Under the pieces are notes generated by a model. The model was not told the DNA's origin. It saw only the letters and a program-made list of their open reading frames with translations, and searched no databases. From positions 1 to 15,213 of the forward strand of contig CAADUS010000031.1 in NCBI GenBank assembly GCA_900752275.1: a stretch of 15,213 nt of DNA, given 5' to 3'. The DNA comes from an uncultured Collinsella sp. GTDB taxonomy: Bacteria; Actinomycetota; Coriobacteriia; Coriobacteriales; Coriobacteriaceae. The translations under genes and the position numbers were made by a program. This document shows, one piece after another, positions 1-7,663 of the stretch (the first letter of the stretch is position 1; every line of letters starts with the position of its first letter).

Positions 1-2114
1 ACCTTTTTGCCCGTGGACGAATCGATCTTAATGAGCTCGTTCTCGGTCGCGATGTACACAAAGCCGTTAGCAATGACAGGCTCGCTGCAGTTGGCATACT
101 GCTGACCAGACTCGGCCTTCCAATCGAAGGCCCACTTAAGACCGGCGGGCTGCGCAGGCGGCTTGGCATCCGTTACGGTCGAACCGTTGCCACTGTTGCC
201 GTAGCCGGCCCACTCGGCATCCCAATCAGGAGTCGTCGCGCTCGGATCCACGACAATCTTGTCGGGATCGGGCATGGGAGAATTATCGGTGGTATAGGCA
301 AGCGTGACCTTATCGCCGCTCTTGAGCGTAATCTGATTGGCGCAGAGTAAGGAGGGCTCTCCGTTGATATACAGATGCCAATATTTATTGGTCGCAGCAT
401 CCCAACCATACGGCTTGTGATCGAACGGCGAAGGAATGGAATTCAGGAACCAGTACTCACCACTCTGGGAGCCGTTGTACGCAACGCCCTTGGCCTTCAG
501 AACTGCCTCAATAAGGTTCTGGGCCGTGGAGCCTTCGGGCAGAGAAACATTGCTTGCCGTGCCCCAACGCGTATTGTTCCCGTTGACATCGGGACCGATA
601 ACATCGGCGGATCCAAGCACCTGACCGGGGAGGGCATCGGCGTCAGCACGATACATAAAGGTGACGGCGTCACCCTCCTGGAGCTTGTAGGCACCGGCGC
701 CAACGTCGGCGAACTTGCCATTTACGTAGAAGCGCCAATAGCTATTGGTCGCAGCATCATAGCCACAATAGGACTTACCATCGAAGGGCGAATAAATGCC
801 GTTGAGGAACCAGCCCCAAGACGATTCGCCAGCATCGAGAGTAAGGCCGACCTGCTCAAGGAGATCCTTGGCAGTGGAGCCTGCCTTGAGACTCGTCTGA
901 CCCGTCGAAGCCCAAACCTGCTGCTTGCCGTCCTTGTCCTTACCGAGAACCTGAACAGAAGCATGGACAGAATCGGACGGCAACTGGTCGCCCCAGCCAC
1001 CGTAGAACCACGTGACGGTATCGCCGGCATGGATGGTGACATTGTCCGCCGTATAGTCACTCGACTTGCCGTTGATGAACAGCTGCCAATAGGTCGAATA
1101 ATCTTGGGGCGTACCCAGCTCAACACCGTTGTACTTAAGGCTCAGAATGAAGGAGCCCGCAGCAACGGCGTCAATGTCGTTCGCCTCGAGTGCGACCTTC
1201 GTAAGATCAAGCGCGCTCGAACCGGACGTCACCACATACTGCGCATTATCGACCCAAGTCTGAGTCTTGCCCTGGGCATCGCGACCAATGACGGTCACAT
1301 TTGCGGCAACCTGGTCTTTAACGACAGGGGACGAGCTACCAGCCGTATAGGCAAACTCAATCTTCTGCCCCTGGGTGAGCTTGACGCTGCTCGCGCCAAC
1401 CGAGGAAGACGCGCCGTCGACGAACAGCTGCCAGAAGGCATAAGTCGTCGGATCGAAGGCAAGCGTACGGCCATCGCTCGGGGATGTGATGCTTTTGAGG
1501 TAGAAACCGTATGCCGTGTTCGGATCGTAGTCTGCCTTGAAGCCCGTCTTCTGCTGCAGCTTAACGAAGGCATCCGCAGCCGTCGCGCCCTCGTCGAGCT
1601 TGAGCTGCGTGGGTGCCACCCAGGTCTGAGCCTTGCCGTCGGCATCGGTGCCGATAATCGAGAACGAGACCTCGACCTGCTTCTTGGCGACATCGCCGGG
1701 TTCTGTCGGGTTCTCTGTCTGGATGGCAGCCGCGGCGGCAGATCCTGGTTGGCCAGCGGATGCCGTCGAAGACTGCCCGCTCGTGGCAGGGCTCTCCCCC
1801 GTCGCCGAGCCTTCGTCGCCAGTTGCCGCCTCAGTTGTGGCGACACTAGTTGCAGACGCGCTCCCAGAATCCGAAACCTCGGCGCCGCTCTGCTCAGCGG
1901 TACCGCCCGCAAGCGCTGCGTCCTCGCCCGGCGTCGCAGCCTGAGCCACAGCCTCGGCAATGCCCTCAGCGCCCTCGGCCCACAGCTGAGCCGGCGTGGT
2001 GCCAAAGGCCATCGCGAAGGCCAGGAATGCCACCAGGCCGCGCTTGGCTACATCGCGCGCAATCGCGCCACGGCGATGCGAGACGCGCTGGCGCTCGTCC
2101 TCAAACATATCCAT
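1..2114 (-). CDS. Exported protein with four DUF4430 (transcobalamin-C-like) domains and a PQQ-type propeller, 3' end outside window
   Basis: The frame is open for 704 codons from ATG 2114 to the window edge. Residues 1-24 are charged, 25-46 form a hydrophobic signal segment (GLVAFLAFAMAFGTTPAQ), and about 47-143 are a Ser/Ala/Thr/Gly-rich linker. Four homologous domains follow, each with an FWQLF, YWQLF, YWRFY or YWHLY motif before an (N/D)G turn, at residues 227, 342, 459 and 578, spaced 115-119 residues. Each closes with a G-D/Q-x-V/I..Y strand. This is the DUF4430 pattern, which from memory is shared with the C-terminal domain of animal transcobalamin and intrinsic factor. From about 652 a PQQ/YncE-like propeller repeat starts (SEPVIANGFVYIATEN). 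A cobalamin riboswitch lies upstream, so a cell-surface B12-binding role is inferred, not shown. AGGAG sits 4 nt before ATG 2114 and 10 nt before ATG 2108; an in-frame ATG at 2195 is a third possible start. Confidence 0.88.
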   Translation of the reverse strand, partial: MDMFEDERQRVSHRRGAIARDVAKRGLVAFLAFAMAFGTTPAQLWAEGAEGIAEAVAQAATPGEDAALAGGTAEQSGAEVSDSGSASATSVATTEAATGDEGSATGESPATSGQSSTASAGQPGSAAAAAIQTENPTEPGDVAKKQVEVSFSIIGTDADGKAQTWVAPTQLKLDEGATAADAFVKLQQKTGFKADYDPNTAYGFYLKSITSPSDGRTLAFDPTTYAFWQLFVDGASSSVGASSVKLTQGQKIEFAYTAGSSSPVVKDQVAANVTVIGRDAQGKTQTWVDNAQYVVTSGSSALDLTKVALEANDIDAVAAGSFILSLKYNGVELGTPQDYSTYWQLFINGKSSDYTADNVTIHAGDTVTWFYGGWGDQLPSDSVHASVQVLGKDKDGKQQVWASTGQTSLKAGSTAKDLLEQVGLTLDAGESSWGWFLNGIYSPFDGKSYCGYDAATNSYWRFYVNGKFADVGAGAYKLQEGDAVTFMYRADADALPGQVLGSADVIGPDVNGNNTRWGTASNVSLPEGSTAQNLIEAVLKAKGVAYNGSQSGEYWFLNSIPSPFDHKPYGWDAATNKYWHLYINGEPSLLCANQITLKSGDKVTLAYTTDNSPMPDPDKIVVDPSATTPDWDAEWAGYGNSGNGSTVTDAKPPAQPAGLKWAFDWKAESGQQYANCSEPVIANGFVYIATENELIKIDSSTGKK

Positions 2115-2249
2115 TTGTCTCCTACTGTCTGTACTTGGAGCGTTGCCTTGAGACTGCCCCACGTCATCGCGCATGTTGCGCTCGAGTTCCCCCATCGGGA
2201 CCCCCTTCCCTCCAGAGCCCTATGCACACCGGCGGCAAAAGCCGCAGCC

Positions 2250-2433
2250 GCATGCAAGACGGGAGGCGATCCGACTTAACCTTAACGACTCGGGCACGTC
2301 GTCCGATCTGCGACGCGAGCATCCCGAGCCAAGAGGAATTACGGTTACTGGTACAGCCGGGGATTCGCACCCCGATTCTCCCAAATGCGCAGGAAAACCG
2401 CGCATTCGTGCGTCTCCGCACCACCATCTAGGC
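2250..2433 (-). ncRNA. Cobalamin riboswitch upstream of the DUF4430 protein gene
   Basis: On the minus strand the leader shows, in order: a GTGCG-GAGA-CGCAC hairpin (2421-2408); an AATGCGC/GCGCATT hairpin (2406-2384); GGGAG followed by the hallmark GGGGTGCGAATCCCC stem-loop (2373-2359); a B12-box-like ACCAGTAACCGTAA just after it; a CTCGGG...CCCGAG arm; and a closing AGTCGGATCGCC (2275-2264). These match the cobalamin riboswitch layout (GGTGCGAATCC loop, B12 box, AGTCxGGA 3' end). The B12 box deviates somewhat from consensus, and the exact 5' and 3' limits are estimates. A GCGGC-TTTT-GCCGC hairpin follows without a T-run, so translational control is likelier than termination. Cobalamin riboswitches normally switch genes off when B12 is plentiful. 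Confidence 0.85.
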
Positions 2434-2439
2434 CATTGA

Positions 2440-2467
2440 TTATTACCGTCAGTATGGTATCACGCAA
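2440..2467 (-). promoter_or_regulatory. Promoter for the riboswitch/DUF4430 transcript
   Basis: Minus strand: TTGCGT (2467-2462) and TAATAA (2445-2440) with a 16-nt spacer. Transcription from here would begin close to the first riboswitch helix. The -35 box overlaps the T-run of the upstream terminator. Confidence 0.55.
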
Positions 2468-2493
2468 AAGGGCCTCGCACACAGGCGAAGCCC
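2466..2493 (-). terminator. Terminator after the UbiB-family gene
   Basis: Minus strand: GGGCTTCGC and GCGAGGCCC form a 9-bp stem (one G-U pair) around a CTGTGT loop, followed by TTTTG. It lies about 90 nt past the UbiB stop codon and directly before the riboswitch promoter. Between the stop codon and this hairpin I see nothing else convincing. Confidence 0.75.
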
Positions 2494-2580
2494 AAGGTAA
2501 AAGCTATTGTTTGCGATAGATTAGGGCATGGATGGATCGCTGAGCAAAATGATCCGTTTTCCTCCGTCCCCCAGGGGTCA

Positions 2581-4344
2581 TTACCGCTTGCCGCCGTGGC
2601 TGTTGCGCCAGATCTCGCGGCCCAGCATAAGCGCCAGCACCAGCGCACTCACGTAGCCCATAAAGCCAATGACCGGGATACCGAACACAACCGGCTCGAT
2701 GCGCGCATAGTACACCACCGACGAACCGATAAACAGACCGGCGATCACAATTGCCATCGACATGCGGTCGATAATTCCACCCAGCTGCCGCAGTGCCTTA
2801 TCGCTGCTCATGATCTGCGTGTTTACCTTAAGCTGACCGCGCGTGAGCATGCGCGACGCCAAGCCCAGATACTCGGCCGCCTCGAGCGAGCCTTTTGCCG
2901 CTCGATAGCTACTCGCGGCAAGATCGCGCCCCATTTCGCGGACGCGCGCATAGGTGCTCTTCTCGTTTTTGATATGCGTCTGGATGATCTGGATCATGTT
3001 GACGTTGGGCATGTACTCGGTCAGCAGGCCCTCGAGTGTCACCATGCCGCGCGCGAACATTGTCACCACGCTCGGCAGCTCAACGTCGTTCTTGCGCGCC
3101 AGATTGAGCAGCGAGGTCAAAAACTCGCCGATATCCAGGTCCTTAAGATCAAGACCCGCAAAGTCGGCGACGATAAAGTCCAAGTCGGACAAAAAGGCCG
3201 AATGGTCGAGCTCGGCGGAGTCGCCGCGCGTCACGGCAAAGCGCATGAGCGAGTCCTTGAGCTTGGGCACGTCGCCCTCGGCCACGGCGAAAATCATGTC
3301 CTTGACGATACCGCGGTCGTGGCTCGACATGCGCCCGACCATGCCCAGGTCGATAAAGTAGACGATGCCGTCCTTGAGGATGATGTTTCCCGCATGCGGG
3401 TCAGCATGGAAAAAGCCATCATCGAGCACCTGCGTCGAATAGTCCTCGACAATCGCCGAGCCGATCTTTTCCAGGTCATAGCCCTCGGCCACCAGGCGCT
3501 CGGGATCGGCAATCGAGATGCCGTCAATGTAGTCCATGACCACGACGTGTTCGGTGCAAAGGTCCAAGTAGGATTTGGGACACGACACACCATGCACGCT
3601 TTTGTGAAAGTCATAGAAATCGTTGAGGTTTTTGGCCTCGGCCAAAAAGTTGGTCTCCTCGCGAAACGAGGTCCACAGCTCTTCGACCACGCCGTGTAAG
3701 TCAACAAACTGGTCGGTGTTGACGAACTTGGAAACGATGCGCACCACCGAACGGATGATGTCGATGTCCTGTGCCATGACCTGTTGCGCGCCGGGGCGCT
3801 GTACCTTAACGGCCACGTCCTCGCCGGTCACCAGACGGGCGCGGTGCACCTGCGCGAGCGATGCGCTACCGAGCGGGTTGGGGTCGATCGCGTCGAACAT
3901 CTGCCCCAGGCGCTGGCCGTACTCCTCTTCCAGACAGCGGAGCACTACCTCATACGGCACCGGCTCTACGTCGGAGCGCAGGCGGCGCAGCTCGTCGCAA
4001 AACCGCTGCGGCAAAATCTCGGACCGGTTGGCCAGAATCTGCCCCATTTTAACGAACATGGGGCCGAGCTCTTCGAGCAGGCGGCGCAGGCGAACCGGCG
4101 TGAGGTTATCCCATACGCGGTACTTTTTGATCAGGCGAACGATCTGCCCAATGCGTTCGCGGCGGCCTGCCGGCGTGAGCTGGTATTCCTCGTCCGGCGC
4201 CATCGCATCGGGCTCTTCGGGAACCATATCGACAGCACGCGGCTTCTTGCGAGCGCCCGAGACGGCGGCATCGACCTCATCGACAACCGCCGCCTCGTCA
4301 CCCAAGGGATCTAGATTGTTGTAATCGGTGGTGGAATCTGCCAT
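2581..4344 (-). CDS. UbiB/AarF/ABC1-family atypical kinase-like membrane protein
   Basis: This 587-residue protein has the full ABC1/UbiB signature. The family-specific K-x-G-Q motif is at K99-Q102 (FVKMGQILANRSEILP). The Ala/Ser-rich nucleotide loop is SASLAQVHRA (160-169), the ATP lysine K180 lies in VAVKVQRPG, the catalytic-loop equivalent is FFHADPHAGN (311-320, D315, N320), and D332 in IDLG replaces the DFG Asp. Two C-terminal membrane segments (about 530-546 and 556-575) anchor it to the membrane, as is usual for the family. The acidic first 55 residues are variable. The family supports quinone and lipid biology through ATPase-like activity; the substrate here is unknown. It starts 8 nt after the stop of the phasin-like gene and has no clear ribosome site of its own, so the two are probably translationally coupled. 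A terminator follows. Confidence 0.93.
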   Translation of the reverse strand: MADSTTDYNNLDPLGDEAAVVDEVDAAVSGARKKPRAVDMVPEEPDAMAPDEEYQLTPAGRRERIGQIVRLIKKYRVWDNLTPVRLRRLLEELGPMFVKMGQILANRSEILPQRFCDELRRLRSDVEPVPYEVVLRCLEEEYGQRLGQMFDAIDPNPLGSASLAQVHRARLVTGEDVAVKVQRPGAQQVMAQDIDIIRSVVRIVSKFVNTDQFVDLHGVVEELWTSFREETNFLAEAKNLNDFYDFHKSVHGVSCPKSYLDLCTEHVVVMDYIDGISIADPERLVAEGYDLEKIGSAIVEDYSTQVLDDGFFHADPHAGNIILKDGIVYFIDLGMVGRMSSHDRGIVKDMIFAVAEGDVPKLKDSLMRFAVTRGDSAELDHSAFLSDLDFIVADFAGLDLKDLDIGEFLTSLLNLARKNDVELPSVVTMFARGMVTLEGLLTEYMPNVNMIQIIQTHIKNEKSTYARVREMGRDLAASSYRAAKGSLEAAEYLGLASRMLTRGQLKVNTQIMSSDKALRQLGGIIDRMSMAIVIAGLFIGSSVVYYARIEPVVFGIPVIGFMGYVSALVLALMLGREIWRNSHGGKR

Positions 4345-4352
4345 CTGCGCTG

Positions 4353-4769
4353 CTACTCGGCCTCTTCGGTGTCCTCTGCATCGTCGGGCTCAACGGACTC
4401 GACGGGCACCGAGGTCACGTTGTCCTCGACCGAATCGACGATGTCGCGCACATGGGCCAAAAAGGCCGTGCGCTCGGGGGCGGTCATTACGCGGACGCGG
4501 GCCAGGATGAGCTCGTCAAGCACGCGCTGTGCCGCAGTCTCACCCTGCATGCCCAGGCGCTCGGTGAGGTCGGAGATGGTGCCGCCGGCCTGCTCGAACA
4601 TGTCGGACACGCTGCGGGCGATATCGGGGGTGCCGGCGTCCTTGCGGACCTGCTCGCCCTTGGTATTGAGGTCGTCGAGGACCTTCTTGCCGCCTTCGAC
4701 GGCGACGGCAGCGGCGCCGAAGCCCACGTTGATGGCACCGTTAACAAGCTGATCGAGTTTCATAACCAT
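4353..4769 (-). CDS. Small helical phasin-like protein upstream of the UbiB gene
   Basis: This 138-residue protein is soluble, without signal peptide or membrane segment. The first 40 residues are an Ala/Gly/Val-rich amphipathic stretch (GAINVGFGAAAVAVEGGKKV) followed by a charged helix. This resembles phasin/PhaI-like and related coiled proteins (ALGA..-x-EEG-K), but similarity is weak. Residues 42-117 are predicted by eye to be helical, and the tail is strongly acidic (EPDDAEDTEEAE). ATG 4769 is chosen because TTGGAG lies 6 nt upstream; a TTG at 4781 extends the frame by only four codons and would overlap that site. The stop is 8 nt before the UbiB-family start, implying one operon. A function linked to the membrane kinase partner is inferred only from adjacency. 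Confidence 0.8.
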   Translation of the reverse strand: MVMKLDQLVNGAINVGFGAAAVAVEGGKKVLDDLNTKGEQVRKDAGTPDIARSVSDMFEQAGGTISDLTERLGMQGETAAQRVLDELILARVRVMTAPERTAFLAHVRDIVDSVEDNVTSVPVESVEPDDAEDTEEAE

Positions 4770-4860
4770 GGTTGGCTCCAATCATGAACAACTGCATTGG
4801 CCTTCTTGTACCCAAGATTGGGCGAACGACACAAAATCGTTTTACCGCCAAGATAGAAAT

Positions 4861-4899
4861 CGAGCGGGGCAAATCCTTTGACGGCGTTTGCCCCGCTCG
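4861..4899 (-). terminator. Terminator after the C69 dipeptidase gene
   Basis: A perfect 13-bp inverted repeat, CGAGCGGGGCAAA (4861-4873) and TTTGCCCCGCTCG (4887-4899), encloses a 13-nt loop. It starts about 20 nt after the dipeptidase stop. On the minus strand it is followed by ATTTCTATCTT, a weak T-run. Confidence 0.78.
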
Positions 4900-4917
4900 T
4901 TCGCTGCAATACAGCTT

Positions 4918-6441
4918 TTACCTTACGTTATCGTTCATCGCGAAGGAGTTCTTCATGGCACAGCTCGTGGTGTAGAGTACCTTGCCCAACAGGGCATCGG
5001 TCTCCACGCGCACGAGCTCGGCAAAGGCCTCGTTGGCGCGGGCGAGCTCGGCGGGCACCTCGGCCTCGGGCAGTGCGGCTACGACAGCGTCAACGTCGTG
5101 AATCTGCTTGTGGCCCATGCCGCCGACCTTCTCCTGATAATCCTCGACCGCGCGACCGCACTCGTGGAAGCGAACATCGGCCAAGGCACCGATCAGGCGA
5201 TTTGCCCAATAGAAATTCTCGGACGTCACGCGGGCCTGCGTGTCGGCATAGTACTCGGGCATGGTCTCGACATTGGCGTACAGCGGCACGAGCGCGTTAA
5301 ACGAGTTGGAGCCAAACGCCATCCACTGCACGGCGCGATACGCCGGCTGTGCATAGGGGCGCAGCTGCAGCACGGCGAGTTGACTGTTGCGGTTGATGCC
5401 GATGGGACGATAGGCGCCGCGCGTGGCGGGCGTCCCCTTGCTGCCGTAGCAGTCGTACTCCGTGCCCTGGTAGTGGCTCGAAAGCACGTACTTGATATCC
5501 TCGATGGTCACCTTGCGCTCGGGCACGCGGCTCCAGGGGATGCCATCGCTCTCGGGCGTGTAGTCGGCCTCGGGACCGTCCCACACATCGCTGGGGTTGA
5601 GGCAGCGCTGCATATACCAGGCGCGCGGCGTGTTGTAGACATGGTCGCTGTCGCTGTGCGAGCCAAAGGCCTCGCGCGGGTTAAAGACCGCGGCGGGACC
5701 GTCGCCCTTAATGCCCAGTGTCAGGTCCAGATGCCACTCGGCCATCCAGGAGCGCAGGTCGGCGGAGCACATGTGGTCGACCTGAGCGCCCTCGGCGTCA
5801 TCCAGGTCAAAGCTATCGATACCCAGCTGGTTGGGCATGGTCACATAGGCGTCATCGGGCACGCGCTTGGCGATCCAGTGGTGGCCGCCGATAGTCTCGA
5901 GCCACCAGATCTCGTCCACGTCACTAAAGGCAATGCCATTGTTCTCGTAGGTGCCGTAGCGCTCGAGCAGCTCGCCAAGAATGTGCACGCCATCGCGGGC
6001 GGACTTGGCATACGGCAGCACCAGGGTCACCATATCCTCCTCGCCCAGACCGCCGGGCTGTGCCGGCACATAGCCGTCCTCGCCCTCGTTGCCCTTGGCG
6101 GGCACGTAGTCCACGAGCGGATCGGCGCCGCGGACGCGCTCGTTGGTGGTGAGCGTCTCGGTTGCAGACATGCCAACGTTGAGCTCGTTGAAGCCGGCCT
6201 CGGCCCAAATGCCATGACCCGGGACAACGTCGGGGACGCTCGTGTAACGCATGGGATTGTCGGGCAGCTCAACGGTCAGGTGGCTCAGGACACTCGTGTA
6301 GACACGCGGCTGCTCGTCGGGATGCACTACGCGCATGCGCTTGGGCTCGAACACCCCGTTGGACGAGTCCTCGTTGCGGGCGACAAGCGTCGACCCGTCG
6401 TAGCTCGCGTTCTTACCAACCAAAATCGTTGTGCACGGCAT
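4918..6441 (-). CDS. C69-family dipeptidase (PepD-like)
   Basis: This 507-residue protein belongs to peptidase family C69 (dipeptidase A/U34), an N-terminal-nucleophile hydrolase family that cleaves a range of dipeptides. Evidence is the N-terminus MPCTTILVGKNASYDGSTL with the nucleophile at Cys3, then the family-typical ARNEDS (N/D after the first strand), and motifs such as NELNVGMSATET, GIAFSDVDEIWWLETIGGHH and YVTMPNQLGI. Length is normal. Two ATGs occur 6 nt apart. ATG 6441 is chosen because AGGAGG ends exactly at the upstream ATG (6447), leaving no spacing there but a good 6 nt for 6441. No classical signal peptide is seen, so it is probably cytoplasmic, acting in peptide nutrition. It has its own terminator and probably its own promoter, so it appears monocistronic. 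Confidence 0.93.
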   Translation of the reverse strand: MPCTTILVGKNASYDGSTLVARNEDSSNGVFEPKRMRVVHPDEQPRVYTSVLSHLTVELPDNPMRYTSVPDVVPGHGIWAEAGFNELNVGMSATETLTTNERVRGADPLVDYVPAKGNEGEDGYVPAQPGGLGEEDMVTLVLPYAKSARDGVHILGELLERYGTYENNGIAFSDVDEIWWLETIGGHHWIAKRVPDDAYVTMPNQLGIDSFDLDDAEGAQVDHMCSADLRSWMAEWHLDLTLGIKGDGPAAVFNPREAFGSHSDSDHVYNTPRAWYMQRCLNPSDVWDGPEADYTPESDGIPWSRVPERKVTIEDIKYVLSSHYQGTEYDCYGSKGTPATRGAYRPIGINRNSQLAVLQLRPYAQPAYRAVQWMAFGSNSFNALVPLYANVETMPEYYADTQARVTSENFYWANRLIGALADVRFHECGRAVEDYQEKVGGMGHKQIHDVDAVVAALPEAEVPAELARANEAFAELVRVETDALLGKVLYTTSCAMKNSFAMNDNVR

Positions 6442-6477
6442 GCGCATCCTCCTTGAGCGAAGAAATCAAACGGCAAC

Positions 6478-6509
6478 AGTGTATCGCTTCGGCGCAAAAA
6501 GGGCGAAAC
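6478..6509 (-). promoter_or_regulatory. Candidate promoter of the dipeptidase gene
   Basis: Minus strand: a -10-like TACACT about 40 nt before the start codon, in GCGATACACTGTTG. A -35 match is poor (TTCGCC, 18-nt spacer), so only the -10 element is reasonably supported. Confidence 0.35.
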
Positions 6510-6542
6510 CGCAACCCTTCGAGACCCCCTCGGGACCCCTGT

Positions 6543-6767
6543 GGTCAAAAAATGCCAAATATGAGTACTGTCACTAATTTTGTAGCAGCAATTTTCCTTG
6601 TAACGAGTGCCGGAATCCCCATTTGTGCAAAAGCAAGACAACGTTATTCCCCATAGGTTCAATAAAATGGGCTTCCTAACGATAATGGATATCGCTAGGA
6701 AGCCCAAATTTCATAAAACATATGTGACCATCTTGGCAGCAGTACTCATATTTGGCATTTTTTGACC
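6543..6767. mobile_element. 225-bp AT-rich element bounded by perfect 28-bp inverted repeats (MITE-like)
   Basis: Positions 6543-6570 and 6740-6767 are perfect reverse complements over 28 nt. The outer ends read GGTCAAAAAATGCC and the inner parts AAATATGAGTACTG. The enclosed 169 nt contain no credible ORF but do contain a strong hairpin (6668-6706). The element is far more AT-rich than its surroundings and sits 39 nt past the folD stop. I see no target-site duplication. It could be a non-autonomous transposon, a structured RNA or a dispersed repeat; only its genomic copy number would tell. Confidence 0.6.
6660..6706 (-). terminator. Terminator of the fchA-folD operon inside the inverted-repeat element
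   Basis: TGGGCTTCCTA (6668-6678) pairs with TAGGAAGCCCA (6696-6706), an 11-bp perfect stem extended inward by CGAT/ATCG. On the minus strand it is followed by TTTTATTG. It may also work weakly on the plus strand (AAATTT follows). Confidence 0.75.
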
Positions 6768-6806
6768 GCGTGGTATATAACTAACCCTTCAAACAGCCCA
6801 AAACAC

Positions 6807-7661
6807 CTATTTCGATGCGCGCTCCGCCGCCTCGATCACGTGCTTGGCGAGAATCGCCGTCGTTACAGCCCCCACGCCGCCCGGCACGGGAGTAATTGCG
6901 CCAACGATCGGTTCCGCAGCATCAAAATCGACATCGCCGACCAGCTTGCCGGCGGCCTCGTCCCAGTTAATGCCCACATCGATGATCGCCTGGTCCTCGC
7001 GAACCGCATCCGCGCCAATCGTGCGCGCGCGTCCAACCGCGGCAACAACAATGTCGGCAGAACGGCACTCGGCAGCCAAGTCGCGCGTATGCGTATGGCA
7101 CGTCGTCACCGTGGCATTGCGAGCCGTAAGCATGGCGGCAACGGGACGACCAATCACCAGCGACCGACCGACGACCGCGACCTTGGCCCCATCCAGCTCA
7201 ACGCCGTAATGGTCCAGCACCGCCAACACGGCCTCGGCCGTGCAGGGAGCAAAGCCCTCGCCTCGCCCCGAAAGCGTGGTAAGCAGCGAGGCCGGCGTCA
7301 TGGAGTCAACATCCTTGGCAGGATCGAGCGCCGCGGCAACTATATCCTCGTCAAGCCCAGCGGGCAGCGGGCGAAACATCAGGCAGCCATGAACAGCGGT
7401 GTCGGCATTGATGTCCTCGATGGCCGCCAACAGCTCGTCCTGCGAAACATCGGCGGGAAGCAAAACGCGGCGAGTCTCAATGCCAACCTTCTCGCAGCGC
7501 TTGAGGGCGCCACGCTCGTAGGACAGGTCGTCCTCGCGCTCGCCCACGCGAACGATGGCCAGCGTCGGTACGATGCCCCGTTCGCGCAGGGCGGCGCAAC
7601 GAGCGGCGAGTTCCTCGGTCAAAGCGCGGGCAACGGGAGCACCCTTGAGCAGCTCTGCCAT
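6807..7661 (-). CDS. folD: FolD-family methylenetetrahydrofolate dehydrogenase, cyclohydrolase residues replaced
   Basis: This 284-residue protein interconverts 5,10-methylene- and 5,10-methenyl-tetrahydrofolate in the cytoplasm. Family motifs are clear: KDVDSMTP (116-123), PCTAEAVLAVL, the Rossmann VVGRSLVIGRP, GDVDF and the C-terminal ITPVPGGVGAVT. The usual catalytic pair is altered. The Tyr is kept (Y48), but the Lys four residues later is Ala52, and the Gln of VQLPLP is Phe96 (MFRPLP). In characterised FolD enzymes that Lys is required for cyclohydrolase activity, so this one is probably a dehydrogenase only, with FchA supplying the missing step. ATG 7661 is chosen for GAGGGG 6 nt upstream; it lies 2 nt past the fchA stop, so translation is likely coupled. 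An upstream in-frame extension runs inside fchA and is discarded. Confidence 0.93.
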   Translation of the reverse strand: MAELLKGAPVARALTEELAARCAALRERGIVPTLAIVRVGEREDDLSYERGALKRCEKVGIETRRVLLPADVSQDELLAAIEDINADTAVHGCLMFRPLPAGLDEDIVAAALDPAKDVDSMTPASLLTTLSGRGEGFAPCTAEAVLAVLDHYGVELDGAKVAVVGRSLVIGRPVAAMLTARNATVTTCHTHTRDLAAECRSADIVVAAVGRARTIGADAVREDQAIIDVGINWDEAAGKLVGDVDFDAAEPIVGAITPVPGGVGAVTTAILAKHVIEAAERASK

Positions 7662-7663
7662 GA

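Noticed and set aside
375..2279. Plus-strand 634-codon open frame
   Set aside because: It is the antisense shadow of the DUF4430 gene; it has no domain, signal or ribosome site, while the minus frame shows four clear repeats.
2359..2373. tRNA T-arm-like stem-loop
   Set aside because: The loop reads GTGCGAAT rather than TTCGAAT and the flanks lack acceptor, D and anticodon arms; it is the cobalamin riboswitch loop.
4888..6456. Plus-strand 522-codon open frame
   Set aside because: Antisense to the C69 dipeptidase, which has full family motifs; the His/Gly/Val/Ala-rich product is typical of a GC-biased shadow frame.
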